Source of the DNA: Cycas panzhihuaensis | Taxonomy: Eukaryota; Cycadophyta | Assembly (NCBI GenBank): GCA_023213395.1 | Contig: CM041465.1 | Span: 173,979,741-174,043,740 of the forward strand | Direction: 5' to 3' | DNA length: 64,000 nucleotides | Shown: in pieces, positions 31,525 through 43,979 of the stretch | How positions within the stretch are numbered: position 1 is the stretch's first letter | Layout: every line of letters begins with the position of its first letter | The notes under the pieces: model-generated | Told to the model about the DNA's origin: nothing | Databases searched by the model: none | What the model saw: the letters and a program-made list of their open reading frames with translations, nothing else | Translations under genes and position numbers: made by a program

Positions 31525-32470
31525 ATGTCGACCAACTTCAAGCGAGAATGTGAATGTATGCTAAAGGGAAGGAGGTGGGATCTATGGTTCACGGGAGTTA
31601 AGAACGCAGACCAAGTATGAGGGACTCATTTGGACCACTTGGAGCGAACCCAGATAGTACACTGGCAACGACACCACACCGCAGTGGTGGCACACCCCAG
31701 CTCCTCCTGCTCATAATCCATAGCGGCGGCGGTGGATCATTGAAGACCCGGAAGATCGAGGCGGGGATCACCGCTGGTTCTGATTACTCCTTGCACAACC
31801 TGATCGATGACACGCGACCGACATCGCCTTCAAGGTCCTCGAAGTCCTCAAAGAAACTTTGATACTCGATCGGACTTGGAGTTTGTTCATATGGTATTGA
31901 AGATGAACAAGATGCGAATCTGCGTAAAGAGGCGAGCACATGAAACCATCAATGCTCTTAGCCCCATTAAGCGAGCCATTGATAGTGATTTTAAGACCCA
32001 ATGCATAACTTGGGCCTTCCTAATTCAATCCGATCTACATGTTCACGATTATAAGAACACGCTAGGAAATCTTGATCATCGGCTGCTGAAGGCGCTCAAC
32101 TTCAAGCATTAGGCGAGAAGTTTATTGAACATGACAAGACCTTCACTACTAGCTTCCCACTTTCGATTCAACTCCTAATGCGACCTTTGAAGGCGACATG
32201 GACGAGGAAGTATACTACACCAAGCAGCAAGGTCAATCTTCACGGAGGAAGAAGAGGTCGTGGAAGAGGCGGGGAAAGCAGGGACAACCACATAGGCAAC
32301 AACAAGGTCGTGACAAAATAGTAGTCAAAAGGCATCAATCGAGCGACCAAACAACAATGCTCCCACGTGTCAAAGGTGTAAGGATAGGACACCTTGCAAA
32401 GATTGCCGCATTGACTACAGCAGTTGCCTCGTCATCAACAACAACAACATCAAGCCCACAATGTTGATGA
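31525..32470 (+). pseudogene. Copia-G gag
   Basis: Starts MSTNFKRECECMLKGRRWDL at 31525, parallel to the Copia-J gag start, and hits a stop within about 32 codons. Frame 31807-32112 carries the core (SDLEFVHMVLKMNKMR, AHETINALSPIKRAIDSDFK, TQCITWAFLIQSDLHVHDYK) matching Copia-J closely. An RG/Lys-rich tract follows near 32240. The knuckle reads CQRCKDRTPCKDC near 32360; its histidine and spacing are lost to a small indel. Short deletions account for most breaks. Confidence 0.85.
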
Positions 32471-32639
32471 GAGTCATGATGACTTATTTGCGAGAGCAAA
32501 TCTCATTGAGGCACGTATTCAACAAAGCGAGGAAGCATCCACTTCATCTATTGCTTCCGGACCTAAGAGGTACATCGAGGCACCGTGGCACGACCATTTG
32601 TCGACTTGATTCGCCACTACCTCGACCACTTGGGACAGC

Positions 32640-33100
32640 AAATCTTGCATCAACATCATCATCGGTGGGTTATGGACACGGAGCTACCCGGACATGACTT
32701 GTCACAAGAGACTTCTTTCGGGATTTTGATTCGAGAGGTCCTTTGGAGTAGTACACATGGTGATAAGTCGACACAACTTTGTTCAAGGCATGGGCTCTAT
32801 ATGCACAAGCTCCGAGGCTGCCCAATTTTACTTTAAAAGATGTCTTGTATATTCCCATCTCAAACAAAACCTTACATCGTTATCCACACTTGTCTCCGTG
32901 GATTCGACACGAGTGTCACATCTAATAATCAAGTTCTTAGTGTTATTCACCCGCCTTCATGTTACGTGGTAATGGTGGGAAACTTGAAGGTAAGCTTTTA
33001 GATTATTTGGAACCACATTGTCTTCTTCCGCATACCAAGTTGTTGCCCCATACGTATCGTGGAAGAACTTGCATATAATGTCACATTGACTCATTCCAAA
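32640..33100 (+). pseudogene. Copia-G protease region
   Basis: The protease is shredded. VMDT at about 32671 begins the active-site motif, and the next residues only make sense after skipping two single-base deletions (near 32677 and 32688). HMVDKSTQL near 32757 and VLYIP near 32845 are the remaining landmarks of a copia protease. No continuous frame exists. Confidence 0.7.
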
Positions 33101-34110
33101 TTTGTCCCTAGAAGCTCTTTGGCACTTTCGCATGGGTCACGTCAAACTTGATCGGCTTAAGGAAATCTCTCATTCTACTCCGGGTCTGCAGTTTTCCTCT
33201 AAGCCATTCAAATGTGAAGCTTGCATTATTGCCAAATCCCACAGAATGACCATTTCCCGAGTCAATGGAAAGCGGTCAACCTCTTGAATTAGTACACTCG
33301 AGACATTTGTGGGCCTATGCCTATCCCTTCTCTCAGGGAAGAGGTACTATATTACATTTATTGATGACTTCACTCGAAAGGTATGGGTGACCTTTCTCAA
33401 ATCAAAAAATGAAGCATTCATAGTATTCAAGGCATTCAAGGCTCTCACAGAGAAGGAATCTGGATATCAACTGAAGTGTCTCGGGTGACAATGGTGGCGA
33501 ATACACTTCAAATGAATTCAAGACTTCTTGTGTCGTGAGGATCAAGCATCAAACAACTATTGCGGTACCCTCGTGAGAATGGAGTTCTTTGAAAGGGCTA
33601 ATAGAACCATAATGAATATGGCACGGGCTATGCTTGTCTTCAAGAATGTGCTGCATATCTTTGGGCGAAGCTATTTATCTTGCAATCTTTGCATGAACAA
33701 CATAAGTCCATCAAAGCTCGGCCCGTCTCCAAATGAGCGATGGGTGGACGGACCCCTAGTCCATCACTTCAAAATTTTGGCTCTACTTGTTATGCTCACA
33801 TTCTTGATGAGCATAGAAATAAGCTCAACCGCGAGCTTTAAAGGGCATCTTTGTTGGGTACCCCATGAACAAGAAAGGGTACAAGGTCTTCATTCCAACA
33901 TTAAAGAAGATCATTATCACTAGAGATGTGGTGTTTTGCGAGGAGGAGGATCAACTACTTCAACTTGATTCTACAGCCCCATCTCATAGATACAATGAGG
34001 TCTGGGAATATGATGTCTGATTCCAACATTTGGGGGAGACATCAAGAAATACTCAAAATTTTGGAATCGACAATAGAGCCCCGGAGGACACTATCCTTGA
34101 CTCGGATCAC
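33100..34110 (+). pseudogene. Copia-G integrase
   Basis: Frame 33102-33287 gives the zinc region (LEALWHFRMGHVKLDRLKE, FKCEACIIAKSHRM). The core is in pieces: DICGPMP near 33304, FIDDFTRKVWVTFLKSKNEAF near 33360-33410, a GDNGGEY-like reading near 33488, and FFERANRTIMNMARAM in frame 33528-33923, where the catalytic Glu region is recognisable. The C-terminal domain (KKGYKVFIPTLKKIIITRDVVF wording near 33870-33935) is split. Five or more frameshifts are present. Confidence 0.82.
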
Positions 34111-35995
34111 GTGCCAATGTGCGCCAACCAGCGCCATCTTGGGAGAATAGCCGGGGAATCACCACGTCGAGCATCAAAAGGAAAAGGAGTTGCGGAAGAA
34201 CCACCTTCACCACCTTCGGTTGTAGGGCCGTCTTCTCCAACAATGTCATCATCCTCCGGACCATACATCCCCCATGATCCTTTTCAGGATCAAAATGAAG
34301 ACCAGGATGTTGTGGAAATGAAAACCTCATTCCCAACCAAAGGTTTTGAAGCCTACCGATTGCACAAAGACTTGAGATCGATGAGGTAGGCAAAGCGGCA
34401 CTCAGTAGTGCCTCTGAGCAAGGGAGCAAACATCACTTCCCATAGAGCTTGAACCAGAGCGCACCTTGCTTCAAATGACGAGCCTCTATCATACCAAGAA
34501 GGCATGAAACACAGTTTGGAGAAATGCCATGAATGAGGAATACCAATCCTTGATCAAGAGCGGTACATGGGAGCTCGTTGATGCGCCTTTGGGAAGGAAG
34601 GTAGTCGAGAAACAAATGGGTGTTCAAAAATAAATCTGATCGGATGGCACCCTTGAAAACACAAAGGCGAAATTTGGTTGCAAAGGATTCACCCAAAGGG
34701 AAGGCATCGACTACGTAAGTCTTCGCACCAACTACCAAATGGCCCTGATCGAGCACTTGTGGCCTTGGTGCTCAACGGGTTGGAAAATCCACCAAGTCGA
34801 TGTGAAAACTACTTTTCTCAATGGAGATTTGGAAGAAGAAATCTACATGACACACTGAAGGCTTTGAGATAGCGAGACGGGAGGCGAGAAAGTGTGTAGG
34901 CGAAAAAGTCGTTATATGGCCTAAAACAAGCCCCTCGCTTGGTTCACCAAGTTGTCCAACAAAATGAGGCAACTTGGATATGAGGTATGTGACTATCAAG
35001 GCGTTGATGCAACTTTGTTTATTAAGAGAAAAAGGCAAAGTCACATATCTCACGATCTTTGTGGACGACATCTTGACAAGCGGAAATAGTGAGCGGGATA
35101 TCGGCAAATTAAAGATGGACTTGTCAAAATCCTTGAGCTATCGACCTCGGACTAATGAGATATTACTTGGGAATTGAGGTAACTCAATGCAATGGAAAAA
35201 TCTCTCTCTCCCAAGGAAAATATATCAACGATCTTCTAATCAAGTTCGGATTAGAAGATGCGAGCGATGTATACTCCAAGGGAGCCTAATGCCAAACTTT
35301 CCGATGAAGACACTCGAGAGGCAGATGCAACACTCTATCGGCAACTTGTAGGTAGCCTCATTTATGTTACCAACACAAGGCGGATATTGCCCATGCCGTT
35401 GGTATTCTTGCCGTCACATGACAACTCCAAAGCGAGAACCATTGGCAAGCGACAATACAGTGTTGAAGTACCTAAAGGCGACCGACAAACTTGGTTTGTT
35501 GTATGAGCACAACAATGATTTCGGACTTACGACATACACGGACTCGGATTTTCTTGGGTGACAAAAATCTGGGAAGATCAACGTCCGGGTACATCACATT
35601 TCTTGGAGCGACTCAATTTCATGGCGGTCAAGGCGGCGAGAAAATCACTGCAGATTCTCTTCTTTGAAGCCGAATACATAGTCGCCTCGAGGCTAGCAAG
35701 GAGGTGATATGGCCGCAAATTATTACATACTTTGGATATCACCCGAGATAGGTCCAACGAGCTTACATGTGGACAATCGAACGAATCCACATGGCCAAGA
35801 ATCACATTTTCATGATCGTACAAAGCACATTTGTACAAAGTCCACAGGATCCGAGGCGGTCCATGACGACACAATACAATTGGAACAACGCCCCAGCAGA
35901 TCAAGTGGCTGATATCTTCACCAAACCGCTGGAAAGGGTGAAGTTTGAACAGTTCAGACAGCAGCTCGGCCTTAGGGCCTCCATCTCCAACTGAT
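34111..35995 (+). pseudogene. Copia-G RT-RNase H
   Basis: The linker 34111-34430 is Ser/Pro-rich. RVT_2 begins near 34520 (WRNAMNEEYQSLIKSGTWEL), continues STGWKIHQVDVKTTFLNGDL near 34775-34830 and PLAWFTKLSNKMRQLGYEV near 34935. The catalytic box is FVDDI near 35060. YLGIEVTQ wording follows near 35165. Frame 35258-35506 has DATLYRQLVGSLIYVTNTRR. RNase H is visible at 35530 (TYTDSDF), a STEAEYI-type reading near 35665, LHVDNRT near 35763 and VADIFTKPLERVKFEQFRQQL in frame 35767-35994. Indels occur every 50-150 bp. Confidence 0.85.
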
Positions 35996-36000
35996 TGAAG

Positions 36001-36430
36001 GAGATGGTACACAGGACTGGCATACTCTATCCCATTCGTGAAAACCCTTGTGGTATTTGAAGGATTAAAGTAAGTCTCTGCTCTCTCCCATTCGTGAAAA
36101 CCCCTCATGGACGCGAAAGGAGTTGGGTTGTACTTGTTTGAAAATCGGAACCTATGAAAACTGAGCGGGCATGGGGATGGACGAAGCGGTATATGGAGAC
36201 TCGGCGGATCAGTGCACAACCAACTTGTCTTTGCTTGGCTATCGGCTACACTCAAAGAGCCGTCGAGCCACTTCATAGAATAGGAAGTCAAGTCCGTGGG
36301 TTTTATTCCCAGGGTTTTCCCACAAAAGTGTCTTGTAGGTTGTAGATTTTTTTTTCTCAATGTAATAATGAGGCTATAATGAAGACCTCATAGATTAGAA
36401 TAGGATAAAGGAAAATGACCTTACGCCATT
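36001..36430 (+). other. Copia-G 3' untranslated block with tandem motif
   Basis: Two copies of CCCATTCGTGAAAACCC (near 36030 and 36087), then a shorter GAAAACTGAGCGGGCATGGG. The same layout is at 53360-53520 in Copia-J. The block lies between the RNase H stop and the polypurine tract. Confidence 0.7.
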
Positions 36431-36439
36431 AAGGGGGAT

Positions 36440-36806
36440 TGTGACAATGTTAATGTCACATGGTCATTTCATGAAGTTAGAATTAGATAAAGTCACTTTT
36501 ATGTTTATAACTTTAGGAGAAGGTGACTATGCCTAAGTCACTTAAGTGAAATGACATAAAGTTCATTTCATTGTAATTTCATGTAATCTCATTTGAATGT
36601 CATTGGGAGGGAAAACTCAAATTCCAAACCCTAATGAGCATCCTCATTATATAAGCTGAAATTACATGGAGAGTGATCATATTCTACACTTCTCCTCTTT
36701 GAGCTCAAGCTATTAGCATTCTCTTGTTGAGTACATTGTGCTTGCCTCCACTATTTGCCATTGTGTAGTGTTAGTGCACTAGATCCCTAGATCCATTCCC
36801 TCAACA
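36440..36806 (+). repeat. Copia-G 3' LTR (367 bp)
   Basis: Follows AAGGGGGAT. Palindromic core at 36538-36549 and TATATAAG at 36648-36655. Followed directly by TGCTT (36807-36811). Confidence 0.95.
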
Positions 36807-36811
36807 TGCTT

Positions 36812-38659
36812 AACGTTGCAATTCTTTAGGGATGACTCTTCTTTCCATTGTTTGGTTTGAGGTGGATGATCATGGCACTCATATATAAGATTGTCTTCTT
36901 TGCATTCTTGTGAATCTTTATCTTTAGAAGCTATGGGATCTAATATTAATTATTCTTCAATCTAGGCTTTAATTACGAATGTAAATTTTTCCAGGTCAAA
37001 GTGAAGTTTATTGGCAAATTTTGTAGTTGACTCCTTGTACTTTACGTAATAATATTCTTCCTTTTTCCCCTGTCAAATTCCTCAACATCAAAATAAGTAA
37101 GAGAGATTACATACAAACGAACATAGTCTAACAAGTTTAGCTTTTTGTGAAAATAGCTTTCCTACATAAGATATTTCTACCAATCCTCAACCACCTTCTA
37201 GTTCCTTGAGTTTTTCAAATTTAATGGCCACTCTCCAAAGGAGACAATCAAATTGCTCATATACAAATCTCTAAAAGGTTCACATGCATCGCACTTGCCT
37301 TGGGTGTTTGATGCACATGTCCTACGTTATATTTAATTCATGCACAATAGGTGACATTTTACGAAGCTTGTAATAAATATCTTCATTGGTTTCATCTTTA
37401 GTTTAATCTTCTTTTTTATCTAGTTCCTTCTTATTAATTTCTATAATATTTAATTACTAACATCATTGAGATCTATCGTCTCAGTTCCCTTTTTCGTCTT
37501 CTTAAATTTATCAATACCAAATGGGTTTGCCTTTGTCAATCCTAATATGTTAATGGTTATGTCCCTCGAAGTAAGATGATGGGGACTTATGGTGGTAGAT
37601 TTAAGGTGAGATAAGGTCTTTGGCTGGTACCATTGCAAACTTGGTCTTTCTTTTCCCGTTTGCCCAATTCTTGACTTGGAAATACTTCATCTTTATAAAC
37701 CATTACACATAAATCATCCATATTTCTAATTTGTTGAAGTTGAGCTAGAGTTGCAAATTAATTTTTTCTAAATTTTTCAACTACTATCTTCATTTGCAAC
37801 AGAAAGGGGTTTATTCTATAAAAACTAATTTCCATTATGTTAAAATATCGTGTCTTCTTATATGTTTTCTTTTTGTGATAATAGAAGCTGCTAGAACCTT
37901 TCTTTTCAGTTATCCAAATTTCATGTTCCTAGCTATTTTGTGAGAACCCTTTTCTTCCATGATATTACTCTCTTTTATATCATATTCTTCTATAACTACA
38001 AGAGTCAATTTGGTGTGCTCTCCTTGTATACCTTATTGCCTAAGAATATATACTTCAGATTCCTTGTCTAAATCTACCTATTTATTATACTATGGTTGTG
38101 TGATTTGATTATTAACACCTCTTCTTTTCCTACTTTCTATGGATTACTCACTATCTCTGTTTCTTCCTATTATCTCATCAACATTTTTTGTTGGTTCTAT
38201 CTCCCATTACTTCACAAAATCAAAGAAACAATAATTTGTTTGTCATAATGGTGTGAAAGCCCTATAAATCTCATGAGTTGCAAACACTATGTCTTAATAT
38301 TTTCCATAATCTAATAAAAATTATTAGAAGGTGTCTGCCTAATTATACATAAGAGAATTTTTCTCAAGGGGAGTGTAATGTTCAAAGCTTATATTGTCAC
38401 AAAAATAGTTTGATCTTTGATGGTATTCAATTTATAATTCCTGCATTTCTTCTTATTCTTTTGTTCCATCATCCCTAAGTGTGCAACCTCTAACATTTAT
38501 AATGCATTCTCTTACTTGGCAATATAATTTATTTATGTTATCATTCAATTTCATTAAGAGATCAAATTTCTTTCTAGGGTCCCAAGTCTTCATTAAAATC
38601 CTAACTATCCATACAAAGTATGTCATTTAATACTTTGAAAAATTGGCAAATACATGATC
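36812..38659. other. Anonymous AT-rich spacer
   Basis: No recognisable coding domain on either strand. The longest frames (for example 37638-37450 minus, 62 codons) show no family resemblance. Possibly very old retroelement sequence. Confidence 0.5.
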
Positions 38660-39002
38660 AACTTGATTGTATATTTTGAATTGACAAATTCAATCAATAA
38701 AACCCCAAAAAATGCAGTCCAAAATTATGGAGAGGATTCTCCATGTAATGAATACCAAAAATGAAGTACAATGTCTCTTTATATAATACGGTCAAGACCC
38801 TCACATTGTGGCCGACCTCATGAGGAGAAAATATCTTTATACTAAAATTGATTTCAATGATACAATGAACATTTACACCATAACATAATTTATTCTAGCT
38901 GACTTACTTATATTCCGATCGACTTCCATATAAACTTGGATGCTCATACTAAACTTGAATTTACAATAGGCTGACCTACAGATAAATGCATTATTTCTAA
39001 CA
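38660..39002 (-). repeat. Copia-H 3' LTR
   Basis: The inner 275 bp (from about 38727) match the 5' LTR with scattered substitutions. The outer 65 bp do not align clearly, so the outer boundary is estimated by assuming equal length. Ends TTTCTAACA at 39002. Confidence 0.75.
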
Positions 39003-39042
39003 CCCTCTCTTAATGTTTTATGTATTCCAAGCCAAGTTGCTC

Positions 39043-40500
39043 TCAAAAGAATTGAAACTTCTCTCTTGATAATGGATTTGTGAAAATGCTAGCAACTTGG
39101 TTGTTTGTGGTGCAACGAACTAGTTCCAATTCCTTGTTCTGAACCTTTTCCCTGATGAAGTGATGATGGACTTCTATATGCTTTGTTCTGGCATAAAAGG
39201 CAAGATATTTTGTCAACTTGATTGTACTTTGATTGTCATAGTAGAGAGTTGTTGGTCCATCTTGTTCTTGTTTTAGCTCCTTCAGTAACTGTCTAGTCCA
39301 AATAGCCTCACATGTAGCATTTATTGTTGCTTTGTATTCAACTTCAGTGGAAGATAATGCAACAATTGGTTGTTTCTTGCTGCTCCAAGAAATAACTGTT
39401 AAACCAAGAGAGAGACAATAGCCCGTGGTGGATTTTTTGTCTCCTTTGTCACTTGTCCAATCAGAATCACTAAAACCAAGTAGTTTTGTTTTGTCAGATT
39501 TTGCATATTTTAGTCCTAGGATTAAAGTGCCTTTCAAATATCTAAGAATTCTCTTTGCTACATTCTAGTGATATAGCTTGGGTTCTTGCACGAATTTGGA
39601 AATCACTCCAACTGAGTATGAGATATCTGGCCTAGTGGCAGTGAGATAAATTAGACTTCCTACCAATTGTCTGTACAGTTGGGTATCTACAACTTGACCA
39701 TCATCTTTTGTCAAGGAACATCCTGTTTCCCTACATGTGATACAGTTGTTGCAAATTTCCATCTCAAATTTTGCAAGTAAACTTCTCACATATTTTGATT
39801 GAAAAAAAAAAATGAAGTCATCTTGTTGCTCTACTTCAATCCCAAGATAATAATATAAGAGACCAAGATCAGTCATTTCAAACACCTTTTCAAATTGATT
39901 CTTTATAAATGAGATAGAGTCAGTATCACTTCCTGTCAGAATCATGTCATCCACATATACAACCATTATGGATATTAGACTTTTGTTGATCTTGACATTT
40001 AAATTGGGGTCAAATTCACATCTTTGAAAATGATTCTAAATAAGATACCGATCCAATCTATCATACCAAGCCCTCAGGGCTTGTTTTAGACCATACAATG
40101 CTTTCTTCAACCTGCATACAAGATGTTCTTCTCCTGATTTTGAATATCCTACTAATTGTTTCATGCATACTTCTTCTTTTAGCTCACCATTCAAAAAGGC
40201 ATTGTTTACATCAAATTGATAAATTTTCCATCCTTGTTGAGCTACTAAGGCTATCATTGATCTCACAATATTTAATTTGGCAACTGGTGAGAAGGTTTCA
40301 TCATAATCTATTCTAGTTGTCTGTGTATACCCCTTGGCAACTAGTCGAGCTTTGTACTTTTCTATTTCTCCATTGGGTTTCTCTTTTATTTTGTATACCC
40401 ATTTGCAGTCTACAATTGGTTTATCCAATGGAGGCTCAACTAAATCCCAAGTTTTGTTTTTTTCAATTGCAGTGATTTCAACATCCATTGCAATTTCCAT
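39043..40500 (-). pseudogene. Copia-H RT-RNase H
   Basis: Three frames in order. 40500-40036: [81 protein letters not shown]. 39966-39565: VVYVDDMILTGSD with the YVDD box intact, FEMTDLGLLYYYLGIEVEQ, LYRQLVGSLIYLTATRPDIS. 39537-39043: RNase H with FSDSDWTSDKGDKKSTTGYC (Asp), STEVEYKATINAT (Glu), YYDNQSTIKLTK (Asp), ARTKHIEVHHHFIREKV. Only two breaks separate them, so it is the best-preserved RT-RNase H after Copia-K. Confidence 0.92.
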
Positions 40501-41690
40501 TCAAAGTATTAACTAGCTTCTTCAAAAGTCTAAGGTTCAACTGAACATAATAAGGCTTGAAGTTGAGACCTGGTTCTCTATTTAAATATATCCCCTCTTG
40601 ATTCTTCCACAGCTTTGAGATACCATCTTGATAATTTCTTTGAAGGTTTAGTTCTTACCACCTCTTCTTCTTTTGAAGATTCTTGATCTAAAGATCCTTG
40701 ACCTCAGGGAGAGTTTGGTTGACTAGTACTCGCTACTAAAGATTCTTGACTTAAAGGAAAACTAGGATGACTTCTTGGACTTGATTGACTTGGTGAATTG
40801 CTTTTAGATGTAACTTTAGAGATGCTGGGAGCAATAGTGGGAAGCAGTGTAGACTTTGATTCTTCGTATTCTAAATGGGATTCTTGTTTAACCCTTTGTT
40901 CATGAAAATCAACATCTCTACTAACATAGATCTTATTTGTTTTGGGATCTAGACATCGATAGGCTTTTGAACTATTACTATAGCCAACCATTCTGTATTC
41001 TATACTTTTACAGTCAAGTTTGGACCTTTTTCTTGTCAGGAATATGAACATATGCCTTGCAACCAAACACTTTCAAATTACTCACATTTGGCTTTTCACC
41101 TGTCCAAGCTTCTTCTAACGTCATCTTGTATAATGCTTAACTGGGCCTCCTATTTATAAGATATACTGAAGTATTGACGACTTCAGCCCAGTATTTCTTT
41201 AGAACTTCTCTATCCTGCATTAGACATCGAGCCATTTCCATAATAGTCCTATTCATTTATTCAGCAATACCATTTGATTGAGAAATATATGGTGTTGTAA
41301 CCTATCTTTTGATTCCATTTGCTTTGCAAAAATGATCAAAATCTTTAGATATGTATTCTCCTCCCCCACCAGAACAAACACACTTGATCTTATAGTCACT
41401 TTCTAATTCAACTTCACCTTTAAATTCTTTAAAACAATCAAGTGTTTCAAACTTACTAAAGAGAAAATAAACCCAAGTCTTTCTTGAGAAATCATCAATA
41501 AAAGTGAGAAAATGATGTGCATTACTAAGAGAATTTGGAGTGAATGGACACAGAGATTTGTATGAATTAATTCTAATTTCTTTTTGGCACGCCATGAACT
41601 AGCTTGAAATGGAGCTCTATGTTGTTTTCCTAACATACAACTTTTGCAAACAAAAGGATTGAATTGAGCATCTGACAAGCCATCAACCAT
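40501..41690 (-). pseudogene. Copia-H integrase
   Basis: Frame 41690-41403 begins in the zinc region (FVCKSCMLGKQHRAPFQ) and reads HTNLC where HTDLC is usual, so the first catalytic Asp is Asn. Frame 41595-41302 gives FLTFIDDFSRKTWVYFL (second Asp intact) and SGGGGEYISKDF, where the SDGGGEY Asp is Gly. The catalytic Glu remains in YISQSNGIAE near 41262, followed by a stop. The C-terminal domain is in frame 41066-40704 (RKRSKLDCKSIEYRMVGYSN, VSRDVDFHEQ), ending in a Ser/Pro-rich linker. Loss of an active-site Asp is direct evidence of inactivity. Confidence 0.9.
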
Positions 41691-41759
41691 ATTAGAATTT
41701 TCAATGATTCTAATCTATTAATTGAGATATACCCATACTTCGAATGCCAAATCTCATTA

Positions 41760-42210
41760 TCAACAGTGCCAAAAACAACAGAAGAAATATATCACTTCCA
41801 GACATTGTATCAATTTCGTTATAATAGTAGTAGAAAGTAACTTGTTATTAGTTTCTACCCCTTCAACAATAATTATTCCTCCTTTTTTCATATCCAAAAT
41901 GCAACAGTGTCCATCTTCATCTAAAATACTTCTCAACTTCTTTTTCCTCAGTTGGGCCACTTATAACAAGCTCATCTTCATTCTAGGGACATACAGGACA
42001 TTTTCTATCTTCATGATTTGACCATTAATTTCTACAGTAATTGTACAAATTCCTTCAATGTGAAGAGGAAGTTTGTTTCCTAATTCAACAAATCTATTCG
42101 ACGAATAAAGTTTCAAGGACTCAAACCAATCTTTTAGTCATGTCATATGATTTGTTGCACTTGAGTCAATATACTAGTCATCCTCACTTTTTAGACTTGA
42201 AGTTAGGGCC
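41760..42210 (-). pseudogene. Copia-H protease and pre-integrase start
   Basis: The active site reads YIDSSATNHMT near 42160, preceded by a stop in place of the usual Trp; the active-site Gly is Ser. It continues VELGNKLPLHIEGICTITVEING and VLYVPRMKMSLL, a clear copia protease C-terminus, then frame 41960-41760 (DGHCCILDMKKGG), the sequence before the integrase zinc finger. Confidence 0.82.
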
Positions 42211-43145
42211 ACAATAAAAGTTGTTTCTTCTTCTTCCTGAGTTGAATCCTGCTTCTTGCTATAATTTCCTGCTATCTGTTTCCCTCTCTGAATTTCTGCT
42301 TGTCTTTGATGACACTGATATGGATAGTGACCCATTGACCACAATGATAATAGACATCAAAAGCATGGCATTCACTTGCAAAATGTCCAGGTTTCCTGCA
42401 ATTAAAACAAACTCTGAAATTTCTAAGTGGTGTTGATCTTCCTCTACCTTTTCTTTGTTGCCATTTGCCTCTAGATCCTGAAGATCTTCCTTGTCCTCTT
42501 GAGAAAAATTGTCCTTGACCTCTATTAAGTCCAAAGACATAAGCTTCTTCCTCTACTTCTTCTTCATACCTCTTATTTCTTTGTTCTTGAAGAAGCATTT
42601 GACCTGTCAAGTCTGTAAAAGACATGGTTGTTGTTCGACCATTTCTTATGAGCATGTTTACCATGGTCTTAAAAGATTTTTTGGTAATTTATTCACCACA
42701 TGCCTAACCAATTCTCTATCTGTAATAGTTATCCTAGCTGAGGTGAGACCATTCTTGATAGCATTTACTTTTACTATATACTCAAAAATAGGTTAATTTT
42801 TCTTTAGACGAAGATTCTGAAGTTGATCTCTGAGGCCAGTTATTCTAACTTCATTCTACTGATAGAATAATGATGTAAGAGCAGTCCAAATTACAGGAAC
42901 AAAATCTAAGCCAGCTATGTGTAGCAAAAGAGGATTTGAAATAGTGTGTTTGAAAAGCCCTACAACATCATTATCTCTATTTTCCCAATCTGCTATTTGG
43001 CAAGATCAGTTGGTTTTGCTTCATTGCCAATAATGAATTTTCAAATTTTCTTTGGCCTAGTAATCTCTTCAATTTTGGCTTTCCAAGTACTAAAATTATT
43101 CTCAGTCAATCTATCTGACTCAAAAAACCCTAAAGCAGCCATACT
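42211..43145 (-). pseudogene. Copia-H gag
   Basis: An ATG at 43143 starts MAALGFFESDRLTENNFSTW, a typical copia gag N-terminus. The middle (about 42700-43000) is broken by stops. Frame 42664-42272 carries an RG-rich tract (RGQGQFFSRGQGRSSGSRG) and the knuckle CFNCRKPGHFASEC. A second knuckle follows as YYHCGQW with its first Cys changed and the spacing lost. Copia-F shows the intact two-knuckle form. Gag would package RNA; here it is inactivated. Confidence 0.85.
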
Positions 43146-43967
43146 TTGGCTATAGAATACTAAGGCTACTTTGTTTGAGTATTACAAACTACTGAGAATA
43201 AGACACCAACTCAACGAACAACAATAAATATGTAACCAGCCAGTAGTACATATAACTAGTAATAGCAACAGATATATGTTTTCAATAGGATATATAATCA
43301 ATAGAATTAAGCTTATGACCAACAAAATTCAACAATAACAATGTAAAAACAGTAGTATGGTTTCAGTAGTATATATATATATAACCAGCAGAATTCAACT
43401 TATTACCAACAATTTTCAACATATGACTAGCAGTAACAGTGTAAAAACAATAGTATGGTTTCGGTAGTATATATAACTAACAGCATAACCAATAGAATTC
43501 AACTTATGACCAACAGATTTTAGCATATGACCAAGAGTAACAGCAACAGATATATGACATAAAAACAGCAGTATGAACCTTAAAACAGTAGATCATTAAT
43601 CGACCAAAAGACAGCAAATAAACAGATTTTAGCAAAGAACAGTAAAGAACAACAACAGATTTATTAGTAGATTTACCAAATAGTAGATTTACTAGAAAGT
43701 AGAATTATCAAACAACAAATTTACTAGTGGACAGCAGCTTTTTAAACAGTAGATTATATTTTTAAAAAACAAACATACTAGGAAATCATAACTTAATTAT
43801 AGACTTGAATTCGGCCTGAAATCTAGACTCAGGATAATGCTCTCAAGTCAACCACATGAAATGTCAAACTCGGCTGACTTTAGGACAAATTTGGTCTCTT
43901 TTACTCTTCTGGTAGACTCGGCTACCAATATAGGCAGCAGGATAGAATTGGGATCACCAAAAAACCT
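43146..43967 (-). other. Copia-H 5' leader
   Basis: About 820 bp without a coding frame. The segment 43200-43760 is AT-rich with loosely repeated ACAACAGATTTA/AACAGTAG words on the plus strand and an ATATATATATAT run near 43372. Confidence 0.6.
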
Positions 43968-43979
43968 GCTCTGATACCA
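43968..43979 (-). other. Copia-H primer-binding site
   Basis: GCTCTGATACCA on the plus strand, complement of the initiator tRNA-Met PBS, directly adjacent to the LTR. Confidence 0.92.

Larger units (their letters stand above)
29044..36806 (+). mobile_element. Copia-G: full-length copia element
   Basis: Two 367-bp LTRs differ at only two positions by eye, a perfect TGCTT duplication flanks them, and a polypurine tract (AAGGGGGA, 36431-36438) is present, so insertion was recent. Order is leader, gag, protease, integrase, RT-RNase H. In contrast to the LTRs, the coding region is full of small indels. It is related to Copia-J in leader, gag, pol and 3' UTR. Confidence 0.95.

Noticed and set aside
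35578-36360. 260-codon minus-strand frame
   Set aside because: It is antisense to the Copia-G RNase H and 3' UTR, whose sense reading is clear. It is a shadow frame.
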